DNA of 64,000 nt. Origin: Oceanobacillus oncorhynchi (GTDB lineage: Bacteria; Bacillota; Bacilli; Bacillales; Amphibacillaceae). Made by a program: the position numbers and the translations under genes. Below, one piece after another: positions 16,915 through 26,584 of the stretch. Every line of letters begins with the position of its first letter. Positions within the stretch are counted from its first letter, which is position 1. The DNA lies in NCBI RefSeq assembly GCF_000821065.1, contig NZ_CDGG01000001.1:1860001-1924000 (forward strand), given 5' to 3'. The notes beneath the pieces are model-generated. The model saw only the letters and a program-made list of their open reading frames with translations, had not been told where the DNA came from and searched no databases.

Positions 16915-17022
16915 GTGTGCCCTGCATGGGCGAAAACTTGGTGGTGAAAGACCACTACAGGCTTGGCAGTAGGAACTGTTAGCGAAAGGCAAGGTGGCTA
17001 TCGTGAGGTAGTGGCTGAAGGA
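16915..17022 (+). ncRNA. 5' end of a degraded group IIC intron (partial domain I)
   Basis: It starts GTGTGCCCTGCATGGGCG, the conserved 5' end of bacterial class C introns, and continues through recognisable domain I segments (GGAACTGTTAGCGAAAGGC, GTGGCTGAAGGAA) as remembered from the Oceanobacillus iheyensis intron. After about 108 nt it jumps directly into reverse transcriptase sequence. The rest of domain I, domains II-III and the start of the protein gene are deleted, so it cannot splice. Confidence 0.75.
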
Positions 17023-17118
17023 ACGCCTCAAGGGGGAAACCTGTCTCCGTTACGCAGTAATATTTACTTAAACGAGTTAGACCAATTACTGGAAAAACGG
17101 GGACACCGATTCGTGGAG
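17023..17118 (+). pseudogene. ltrA: Group II intron reverse transcriptase, internal fragment
   Basis: About 32 codons of the RT palm/fingers region, TPQGGNLSPLRSNIYLNELD, then EKRGHRFV. In intact IIC maturases this runs directly into RYADD, but here foreign DNA begins right after RFV. The segment upstream (RT motifs 0-3) is missing. The matching C-terminal part resumes at 18635. Confidence 0.8.
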
Positions 17119-17192
17119 TGGGGTTAGTATTCTGTATGTTCTGTTGTATATTCGCTTGTAGTTATAGTATACACAAATGTTTACGATTTTAT

Positions 17193-17208
17193 TCCAAATA
17201 TATTTGGA
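17193..17208. promoter_or_regulatory. Perfect palindrome upstream of the XRE gene
   Basis: TCCAAATATATTTGGA is a perfect 16-bp palindrome 58 bp before the XRE start, a plausible autoregulatory operator. Function inferred. Confidence 0.4.
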
Positions 17209-17266
17209 TTTTATTAAAAAATAAATGATAATAAAGGAATATTGAGGGTGATGTAGAATTATATAA

Positions 17267-17488
17267 ATGGTGATGCAAATGAAATTAGTCATAGAGGAAT
17301 TGATAAGAGAAAAGGGATATCAGAAGAGATATATCGCTGAACAGATGGGGATTACTAATAATACTTTGACTCATTGGATGAAAAATAGGAGTATGATTAA
17401 GTTAGATCAGGCGGTTAAATTAGCTGAGGTATTGGATTGTGAATTGGAGGATTTATTTATAATTGAAAATGATGATGGTGGAAAATGA
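17267..17488 (+). CDS. Small XRE/Cro-type DNA-binding regulator
   Basis: A 73-residue single helix-turn-helix protein of the Cro/C1 type. Helices 2-3 lie in KRYIAEQMGITNNTLTHWMK, and the family tail LDQAVKLAEVLDCELEDLF follows. The start at 17267 has GAGGGTGATG about 11 bp upstream; ATG 17279 is an alternative and would start right at MKLVIEEL. It converges on the bacteriocin-like operon within the insert and is the only obvious regulator there. A short hairpin with a T-run (about 17490-17519) follows. Confidence 0.8.
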   Translation: MVMQMKLVIEELIREKGYQKRYIAEQMGITNNTLTHWMKNRSMIKLDQAVKLAEVLDCELEDLFIIENDDGGK

Positions 17489-17547
17489 GTCTAGAATAAT
17501 TCTGGGCTTATTTTTTTTGGGCATTATTATTTTATGATAAAAGTAAA

Positions 17548-17573
17548 AGAGAGTGGCAAATCACCACTTTCTC
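17548..17573 (-). terminator. Terminator of the bacteriocin-like operon
   Basis: On the minus strand GAGAAAGTGG and CCACTCTC pair around TGATTTG, followed by TTTTACTTTT, just after the stop codon of the 37-codon gene. Confidence 0.6.
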
Positions 17574-17579
17574 AAATCG

Positions 17580-17693
17580 TTAAAATAACTCAAAAAGTTT
17601 GAATAAAACTCCACTAACAAACACTACTGCTCCAATGCCTAAACAGAGTCTTAAACCTGAGATATTAAAATCTTTCTTGAAAATTTTTAACAT
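17580..17693 (-). CDS. 37-residue cationic membrane peptide, candidate immunity protein
   Basis: The reading frame starts at ATG 17693, 5 bp after the stop codon of the bacteriocin-like gene, with GGTGGTGATT as ribosome binding site overlapping that gene's end. The product has a lysine-rich N-terminus (MLKIFKKDF) followed by one hydrophobic helix (LCLGIGAVVFVSGVLF). Tiny, basic, single-helix proteins immediately downstream of bacteriocin genes often give immunity, but no homology is visible. It shares a terminator with the upstream gene. It is real by position and signal; its function is inference. Confidence 0.55.
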   Translation of the reverse strand: MLKIFKKDFNISGLRLCLGIGAVVFVSGVLFKLFELF

Positions 17694-17698
17694 ATGAA

Positions 17699-18217
17699 TC
17701 ACCACCAACATGTTGCAAAATGAGTTAAGCCGCCACCTGCATATCCTCCAATTGCTCCAAGGCCAGCACCTGGTAATCCGCCTACAACTGCGCCACCAGT
17801 AGCTCCACTAATACTACCGCCAATTATTGATTTACTAAAATTTGACCAAGAGCAACCGCCTGAAAAGGTTGTGACCCCGTCTTGAGATTGTTCAGTTGAA
17901 GAAATTCCTGAATCGGTTACTTGTAATTCGTTGTCTAGGATTTTTTCATTGTTAATTTCTGCACCGTAAACAAAGAAAACGTATAATTCTTCCCCGTAAA
18001 TTTCTTCAACAATTGGATCGATTTCTAACAACCCTTCATCGTTAATTGTAACATACTGATCAATTTCTGTCTCGATACTTTCAGCTTTATCAACTAGTTC
18101 TTGGGTGACCTCTAGCTCATATGTATCTTCACTATTGGCCGAAACAGGGCTAATGCCAAAAACAATTAGCAATGCAATTGCAGAAAATACTGAAATAATT
18201 CTCTTTTTAAAATCCAT
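17699..18217 (-). CDS. Secreted bacteriocin-like precursor with glycine-zipper C-terminus
   Basis: A 172-residue precursor. A Sec signal peptide (about 1-27, IALLIVFGISPVSA) is followed by an acidic pro-region (about 28-117). The C-terminal module (about 118-172) begins SGGCSWSNF, is extremely rich in glycine and alanine (GGAVVGGLPGAGLGAIGGYA) and ends THFATCWW. Two cysteines (122 and 170) could form one disulfide. The pattern of Cys, small-residue zipper, Cys with aromatic ends resembles cerein 7B-like class II bacteriocins. Those use a double-glycine leader, whereas this one has a Sec signal and an acidic propeptide. AAAGGAGGG precedes the ATG. The function is inferred; a cell-surface or phage-type membrane-active peptide is possible. 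Confidence 0.6.
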   Translation of the reverse strand: MDFKKRIISVFSAIALLIVFGISPVSANSEDTYELEVTQELVDKAESIETEIDQYVTINDEGLLEIDPIVEEIYGEELYVFFVYGAEINNEKILDNELQVTDSGISSTEQSQDGVTTFSGGCSWSNFSKSIIGGSISGATGGAVVGGLPGAGLGAIGGYAGGGLTHFATCWW

Positions 18218-18634
18218 AAAATATTCCCTCCTTTGTATTATATTTAAAATATTAACATTTAATAGGAATTGATACTAGATATGGAATAATATCCGAAATT
18301 TTCTGTTAACTGACACTGGTGAAGTTTGATGTCTGGATATTTAAATTAGAAAATATTATCAGTTGTCGATGAAATGATCGTAAAGGGGTTAAATATATGG
18401 ATATTTGAGGGGAAAATGCCAGCTGTTGATATTGTTATTCGTCGGCAGCACTACTTGTTATCGAGCGAAGCCAGTATTGACAAGGGATTGAGGGTGATTG
18501 AAGTGGTGATTTTGTGTGAATTAGAGAAATTTAAGAGTAAGTAAAAGTGGGGTAATCGTTGGTGTGTAAGGCTTTCTTCGACACCCTCCCGACAACGTTT
18601 ACGATAACATCTATAGACTAGTGGTGAATTTATT
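18218..18634. other. Region upstream of the bacteriocin-like gene
   Basis: About 420 bp with no convincing gene. It must hold the promoter of the minus-strand operon. A 42-codon plus-strand frame (18416-18544, after TGAGGGG) exists, but its product has no recognisable features and its spacing to the ribosome binding site is short. The right border joins the RT YADD codons. Confidence 0.35.
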
Positions 18635-19243
18635 TACGCAGATGACTGTAACATTTACGTGAAAAGTAAAAGAGCAGGACAACGCGTCATGAAGAATGTG
18701 ACGAAATTCCTGGAGAAGGATTTAAGTCTTACGGTGAATCGGGAAAAGAGCGCAGTAGGAAGCCCCTTGAAACGAAAGTTTCTAGGGTTCTGTCTCCTCG
18801 TTACAAAGAAAGGTGTTCAAATTCGTCCGCATTATAAAGCAAAAGTGACCGTTAAACAGAAACTCAAACGAATCACGAAACGCAATCGTGGAAGAAGTAT
18901 CGATAGAATTCTAAAAGAAATCCGGCAACTTATGACAGGGTGGATAAACTACTATGGCATAGGAGAAATGAAAGGATTTATGAAGAATCTAAATGGGTGG
19001 CTAAAGCGTAGAATTAGACAGTACATTTGGAAACAGTGGAAGAATCCACGTACAAAAAGGGAAAATCTAATTCACTTAGGCATCGATAAACAGAAAGCTT
19101 ATGAATGGTCGAATACAAGAAAAGGTTACTGGGTCATATCGAGTAGCTATGTACTCCATCGTTCATTGACAGATAAAGAACTGGCATCGAGAGGATATAA
19201 AGATATCGCTCTTCAATACCAGTTCGTACACTCAAACTATTGA
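18635..19243 (+). pseudogene. ltrA: Group II intron reverse transcriptase/maturase, C-terminal part
   Basis: About 202 codons starting exactly at the catalytic YADDCNIYVKSK motif. Then come the RT thumb (FLEKDLSLTVNREKSAVG, KRKFLGF) and the group II maturase X domain (IRQLMTGWINYYGIG, WKNPRTKRENL). The usual ATG-initiated start is absent; an ATG within the remaining frame would give a protein without catalytic aspartates. It ends just before domain V. It belongs with the fragment at 17023-17118. Confidence 0.9.
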
Positions 19244-19319
19244 ACCGCCGTATTCGGAACCGTACGTACGGTGGTGTGAGAGGGGCGAAAAGCTAGTTAG
19301 CTTTTCCCTCTACTCGATT
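19242..19319 (+). ncRNA. Domains V and VI and 3' end of the group IIC intron
   Basis: GAACCGCCGTATTCGGAA and CGTACGTACGGTGGTG form the 34-nt domain V hairpin of class IIC introns, with the CCGC catalytic triad arm. Domain VI follows (GAGAGGGGCGAAAAGC / GCTTTTCCCTCT). The intron ends near CTCGATT, directly before the ribosome binding site of the HAD gene. The sequence is well conserved here, unlike the deleted 5' part. Confidence 0.8.
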
Positions 19320-19628
19320 GAAGGAGATATTCATGATGATTAAATTAGTATTAACAGATATGGATGGAACGTTTTTAAATAATCGCGGTGATTTTAACAG
19401 GGAGCTGTACAGTGATGTGAAAAAGATGATGCATGAAAAAGGCGTTGTTTTTGCTCCTGTTACAGGTAAACAATGTGAACGTGTCGAGGAATTATTTGGT
19501 GACGATGCCAATGATTTATCAAAAAAAGGAAAGAAAACTCCCTCTTCAAGCGCGTAGAGGTAAGGGGGAGATGAATCTCCTATGCACAAAAGATTGCTTT
19601 GGAGTGTCTCAATTGTTCAATATTGAAT

Positions 19629-19667
19629 CGAACAAATGTTCCAAAACCATCCTTCTTCTGATATAAT
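19629..19667 (+). promoter_or_regulatory. LexA-like box and -10 upstream of tnpB remnant
   Basis: CGAACAAATGTTCC (19629-19642) matches every position of the Bacillus LexA/DinR consensus CGAACRNRYGTTYC. It overlaps the expected -35 of a promoter whose -10 is TATAAT (19662-19667), 23 bp before the tnpB ATG. SOS control is inferred. Confidence 0.5.
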
Positions 19668-19689
19668 AGACAGGAGGAGGTAAGAAGCC

Positions 19690-20012
19690 ATGAAAGTAAA
19701 AAAAGCATTTCGTTTTCGTATCTATCCGAACAAAAAACAAATCACCTTCATCCATAAGACAATCGGCTGCTCCCGCTTTGTCTACAACTATTTTACAGGA
19801 AAACAAAAGGAAAAAGACCACTATTGGCATACGGTGAATGAAATGGACACCAAAACCAAGACGTTAAAAAACTTGCTTTGCGTGCATGGACGTGTGATAT
19901 CTGTCAATGCCATCACCAAAGAGATAAGAACGCAAGCAGGAATCTTCGTAAAGAAGCATTGCGATTAACCGCAGGGACTGCGGGGCTAGCCTAATCCATA
20001 ACTGACCGATAG
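19690..20012 (+). pseudogene. Internally deleted TnpB
   Basis: The N-terminal TnpB motif FRFRIYPNKKQITFIHKTIGCSRFVYN is intact (residues 6-32; AGGAGGAGG before the ATG). After about 55 codons the sequence jumps, with a frame change, to the C-terminal zinc-finger region, seen in another frame as CDICQCHH and RDKNASRNLRKEAL. All RuvC catalytic residues are deleted. The direct reading frame ends at 19968. Confidence 0.8.
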
Positions 20013-20770
20013 GTTGGTGTTCTTAGGAATCCCCCACTTCAAGCAACTTTGAAGGTTGGTAAGTGGGGGTAGTTCAAGGATTTTAGGAGATAGTGCCACA
20101 CGAATCAAGCACAATGGTGAATTTGTCTATGAATCATTGCTGGGCAACAAACTAGGGCTGGAAATTATCCAGCTGCTTGAGGAAATAAGTCTGGAACATA
20201 CGATTATTGCCTGCACAAGAGAAGGGGCGGTTATTAAAGAAAACATTCCACAGGAAGAAGCGGCGATTGTCAGAGGGTCCTATGCACAGGTCAGACAGGT
20301 TTCTGATTTTAAGGAAATAACGGATGACTTTGTTAAGATAACTATCCATGATGCTTCTTTGAATTGTTTTGAGACGAGAGAAAAATTAGCACCATTTTTT
20401 GAATCAGCGTATATTGTCGCTTCGGAAGCAGACTGGATTGATATTGCCAATGCAAATGTTCATAAGGGAACGACGGTGGAACAGCTGCAGCAAATATTGA
20501 ATGTTTCTCCAGAAGAAACGCTGGCCTTTGGTGATGGCTACAATGATTTAGAGCTGATGAAGAGAGCGGCATATAATTTTGCGGTTCGTAATGCGGTGCA
20601 AGAATTAAAAGATGCTGCCAATTTTATCACGCGTGCTAATGAAGAAGATGCTGTGATGAAAACAATCGTTCAATTGTTATCTTTACAAGAAAATGTAAAG
20701 GTCACAGAGTAGGGGACGTTTAAAGGGCTGGATTAGGCTGGACTGCAATTGTATAAATAGGTGGAAAGTG

Positions 20771-20819
20771 AAAAGGGACTGTTGTACAATCTGGTAATCG
20801 ATTGTGCAACAGCCCCTTT
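20771..20819. terminator. Bidirectional terminator, HAD gene / ECF gene
   Basis: AAAAGGGACTGTTGTACAATC pairs with GATTGTGCAACAGCCCCTTT, with A-rich and T-rich flanks, between convergent genes. Confidence 0.85.
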
Positions 20820-20822
20820 GAT

Positions 20823-21362
20823 TTATTTAAAATAATAAACCTTCTTTAAAGCAACGCAAATTGGGATAGCTATCAGAATGCCCAGGACACTTTGGACGAT
20901 ATCCCCAGGTATAGAAGCCAGTGGTGTAATCCAGTTTCCGTATAGAATGGACTCACCAATGTAATAAATAGCAATCATAAATGGAACAGAAACAATTGTC
21001 GCTGTCATGTTTAAAGCGATGCTATTTCCTTTGCGGCCCTGAAACCAGGCAATTTTACCAACGATGTACCCTTGCAGCCCGCGCGCTATAATTGTTATAG
21101 GAGTCCACAATAGCCAGCCTCCAATCATATCGAATAAACCCATTCCGATTGCTCCGGCCAAGGCCCCTTTTTTTGGTCCGAATAAAATAGAGGCAATAAA
21201 AAGCATCGCTGTACCCATATGTACTAGCCCTCCATTTGCAGCGATCGGCAGTCTGAAATTTAGAAATGCGGTAGAAATAAAAATGAGTGCGATGAGCATA
21301 GAAGTAATGATTAAGTCTTGTGTTTTTTTACGTGTCCTTAAATAAGCCGGGGTATTCTCCAT
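20823..21362 (-). CDS. ECF transporter S component, probably for a B6 vitamer
   Basis: A 179-residue substrate-binding membrane subunit of an energy-coupling-factor transporter. Five or six hydrophobic helices are visible. The early LIALIFISTAFLNFRLP and the glycine-rich helix GALAGAIGMGLFDMIGGW match the S-component fold. It depends on a shared EcfAA'T module encoded elsewhere. It is divergent from pyridoxine kinase, which suggests a vitamin B6 precursor as substrate; related S components serve thiamin pyrimidine. A sigma-A promoter on this strand, -35 TTGACA (21426-21431) and -10 TATTCT (21404-21409) with 16-bp spacing, fits its start. Confidence 0.75.
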   Translation of the reverse strand: MENTPAYLRTRKKTQDLIITSMLIALIFISTAFLNFRLPIAANGGLVHMGTAMLFIASILFGPKKGALAGAIGMGLFDMIGGWLLWTPITIIARGLQGYIVGKIAWFQGRKGNSIALNMTATIVSVPFMIAIYYIGESILYGNWITPLASIPGDIVQSVLGILIAIPICVALKKVYYFK

Positions 21363-21403
21363 ATGTAAACCTTCCTAACTTGAATTTTTTTTATTACTTT
21401 AGC

Positions 21404-21431
21404 AGAATATTGACCTACCTTTAAGTGTCAA
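21404..21431 (-). promoter_or_regulatory. Promoter of the ECF S-component gene
   Basis: On the minus strand TTGACA, a 16-bp spacer, TATTCT. The -35 region also forms an inverted repeat TTGAC/GTCAA over 21410-21431 that could be an operator. Confidence 0.6.
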
Positions 21432-21604
21432 TTCATGAAAAAATGACAGGGTCAGTTGAAAGATGAGCTGAAAACGGTCATGTAATCTGAAATAAACGAT
21501 CCGTGTCCAGCCGATTCCTGCCAATATCGTCTATTACCTTTAATGACAAGCCAATCTTCAAATGATAAAATAGAAAAAGTTTCAGTTCGTTCAAGGAGGG
21601 TTAT

Positions 21605-22465
21605 ATGAAAAAAGTTGCTGTGCTTCAAGATTTGTCATCCTTTGGGAAATGCTCTTTAACTGCTGCAATCCCTGTTCTTTCCGTCATGGGTGTTCAGGCT
21701 TGCCCCTTGCCAACAGCAGTTCTATCTGCACAAACGGAGTATCCAAGTTATTTTTGGGAAGATTTCACTTCTAAAATGAATCATTTTACAGAGGAATGGA
21801 ATAAACTCGGGGAAACGTTTGATGGGATATTTACTGGATTTGTAACTGGCGGAGAACAAATCAAAAATATTTTTCATTTTTTAGATACGTTTTATAAGAA
21901 AGAAACAAAGCTGCTGGTAGATCCGGTTATGGGAGATGATGGAGAAGTCTATAAGATTTTTACCGGGGGATTATTGGAGAAAATGAAAGAATTAGTGAGA
22001 CATGCAGATGTGATTACACCAAATGTGACAGAATGCTGTTTATTGTCTGGATTATCTTATGAGAAGTTACATAGCTATTCAAATGGCGAGGATTATATGA
22101 AAGCATTGAAGGAAGCAGGGAATAACCTGCAGCAAGCAACGGGCGCTGAAGTCATTATTACTGGTGTGAATCCTCCGTCAATTGATTCAAAAGAGCAGTT
22201 TATCGGTAACTTGTATTTAGATAAGAATAAAACGTTTTACCATGAGATGGCGTATAACGGGAAAAGCTATTCAGGTACTGGCGATTTATTTGCTTCGGTC
22301 ATGATGGGGAGCATGATGCGTGAAGATAACCTGGAAAATGCTGTACAGCTTGCTGTTGCATTCCTCAAAGAAGCTATCCAGGATTCAACGGAAGAAGAGG
22401 TTCCTGAAATAGAAGGGGTACACTTTGAAAAATATTTGGGGATGTTGATTGAAAAAAATACGTAA
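21605..22465 (+). CDS. pdxK: Pyridoxine/pyridoxamine kinase
   Basis: A 286-residue ribokinase-fold enzyme phosphorylating B6 vitamers at the 5' hydroxyl. N-terminal QDLSSFGKCSLTAAIPVLS, the DPVMGDDGE segment near residue 108 and the anion-hole motif YSGTGDLFASVMMG near 222 define the pyridoxal kinase family; the catalytic aspartate is in GTGD. CAAGGAGGG precedes the ATG. It is monocistronic and divergent from the ECF S component, giving an uptake-plus-trapping pair for salvage. Confidence 0.88.
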   Translation: MKKVAVLQDLSSFGKCSLTAAIPVLSVMGVQACPLPTAVLSAQTEYPSYFWEDFTSKMNHFTEEWNKLGETFDGIFTGFVTGGEQIKNIFHFLDTFYKKETKLLVDPVMGDDGEVYKIFTGGLLEKMKELVRHADVITPNVTECCLLSGLSYEKLHSYSNGEDYMKALKEAGNNLQQATGAEVIITGVNPPSIDSKEQFIGNLYLDKNKTFYHEMAYNGKSYSGTGDLFASVMMGSMMREDNLENAVQLAVAFLKEAIQDSTEEEVPEIEGVHFEKYLGMLIEKNT

Positions 22466-22595
22466 GGTATTTCTTCTTCATTTGTCTAATATATTTAAAA
22501 GAGCGGCAGGGTCACTGATGATGCTGTGATAAATTCAGGCGAAGATAACGATTCCTTTTTCAGCTTAACCTGTAAAATAAGAAATTTATGTACGT

Positions 22596-22624
22596 AAAAA
22601 ACCCCCGAATCCATTCGGGGGGTT
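22596..22624 (-). terminator. Terminator of the bgl operon
   Basis: On the minus strand CCCCCCGAATGGATTCGGGGG folds into a tight hairpin followed by TTTTTT, 9 bp after the bglA stop codon. Confidence 0.9.
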
Positions 22625-22632
22625 CATCGTTA

Positions 22633-26075
<3,443 letters not shown>

Positions 26076-26118
26076 CTTTTTCCCCGCTTTCTAATTATAT
26101 TTGAATGACTAATTGCAA

Positions 26119-26180
26119 ATAAAAAACCTGAACGAATTAGAATAGACGCAAAGAGATTGCATCTTTCCATTCCGTTCAGG
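26119..26180 (-). terminator. Conditional terminator in the bglP leader
   Basis: On the minus strand CCTGAACG and CGTTCAGG close a long hairpin followed by TTTTTTATTT. Its 5' arm overlaps the RAT, so antiterminator binding prevents its formation. Confidence 0.85.
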
Positions 26181-26205
26181 TTATGCCCAAAATAGGTAAC
26201 ATTCC
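26179..26205 (-). promoter_or_regulatory. RAT antiterminator site of bglP (LicT/BglG target)
   Basis: The minus strand begins GGAATGTTACC and ends GGGCATAACC, fitting the ribonucleic antiterminator pattern GGnnTGTTAC...GGCnnAACC known for BglG/LicT/SacT. It overlaps the terminator by its AACC end. A near-identical copy lies at 29200-29225. Confidence 0.85.
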
Positions 26206-26280
26206 TAAATTTGTATATACAATTGTGTTGTTAATTAACAACTATAACTTACCACGGCTTTTATAGGAAGTCAACAATTT

Positions 26281-26294
26281 TTTAAGCGTTTTCA
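26281..26294 (-). promoter_or_regulatory. cre site of the bgl operon
   Basis: Minus strand TGAAAACGCTTAAA matches the CcpA consensus core TGWAARCGYTW. It sits about 80 bp upstream of the RAT in the promoter region. Confidence 0.6.
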
Positions 26295-26327
26295 ATAATT
26301 GGTTACTTTTAGTATTATCTTGGAAGT

Positions 26328-26510
26328 TTGACGGTTGAAGAATGGAAAAAATGCTCTAAAGCTTTGATAAATGAGAAAGATATTCAGCCGAAAATACGCC
26401 AATATAGATTCCTTCAAAAGGAGTTATTCTCTTATCCGGAGTTTTTCACCATTTGTCGCGATTATATCTTTAATACTTATAAAATGAATTTTAAACTTCT
26501 TTTAATCTAG
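26328..26510 (+). CDS. Small hypothetical frame, doubtful
   Basis: A 60-codon TTG-started frame between bglP and the phosphoesterase gene. The product (MTVEEWKKCSKALINEKD..., ending in FKLLLI) shows no recognised motif and no signal peptide. Ribosome binding is poor (only GGAAG close by). It could be a decayed gene end or chance. It overlaps no other gene, so it is recorded with low weight. Confidence 0.2.
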   Translation: MTVEEWKKCSKALINEKDIQPKIRQYRFLQKELFSYPEFFTICRDYIFNTYKMNFKLLLI

Positions 26511-26539
26511 CGGCAGAGAAGGAGGGATGATTGAATATA

Positions 26540-26577
26540 AAAGCCGCGGTCCCTGAATGAAAGGAACCGCGACTTTT
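26540..26577 (-). terminator. Terminator after the phosphoesterase gene
   Basis: GGTTCC-type arms: minus strand AAAGTCGCGGTTCC pairs with GGACCGCGGCTTT, then TATATTC. It lies just past the stop codon. Confidence 0.75.
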
Positions 26578-26584
26578 ATATAAC

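Larger units (their letters stand above)
17119..18634. mobile_element. 1.5-kb insertion splitting the intron reverse transcriptase
   Basis: Sequence between RT residues RFV (ending 17118) and YADD (starting 18635) is foreign to the intron. It holds an XRE regulator, a bacteriocin-like precursor gene and a small membrane peptide gene, and is AT-rich. I see no transposase, terminal inverted repeats or clear target duplication, so the mechanism of entry is unknown. Borders are set by loss of RT homology and may be off by a few bases. Confidence 0.6.
19520..20077 (+). mobile_element. 558-bp IS200/IS605-type remnant element
   Basis: The element sits precisely after GATTTAT and ends GGTAGTTCAA. 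Near the right end, CCCCCACTTCAAGC pairs with the GTAAGTGGGGGT arm, the typical subterminal hairpin of IS1341-type elements. A left hairpin (CTCCCTCTTC / GAGGTAAGGGGGAG) lies at 19539-19574. There is no terminal repeat or target duplication, as expected for single-strand Y1 transposition. It lacks tnpA, and its tnpB has a large internal deletion, so any movement required a transposase in trans. Confidence 0.8.
19333..20712 (+). pseudogene. Cof-type HAD phosphatase, split by a TnpB-type IS remnant
   Basis: A HAD-IIB sugar-phosphate phosphatase gene in two pieces, 19333-19519 and 20078-20712. The first has nucleophile motif LTDMDGTFLNN; the second has FGDGYNDLELMKRA (motif IV). Removing 19520-20077 rejoins the frame exactly (codons for NDL-W-ILGDSATR) and restores a normal 273-residue protein with AAGGAGATATTC before the ATG. 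The insertion lies between residues 62 and 64, ahead of the cap domain. It probably worked with licH, whose terminator preceded it before the intron entered. Confidence 0.88.

Noticed and set aside
18416-18544. 42-codon frame inside the intron insertion
   Set aside because: No recognisable product and marginal start signals; left as part of the regulatory region.
17119-18634. A defence island or toxin-antitoxin pair formed by the XRE gene and its neighbour
   Set aside because: The XRE gene is convergent rather than cotranscribed with the secreted gene, and the latter has a signal peptide, which does not suit an intracellular toxin.
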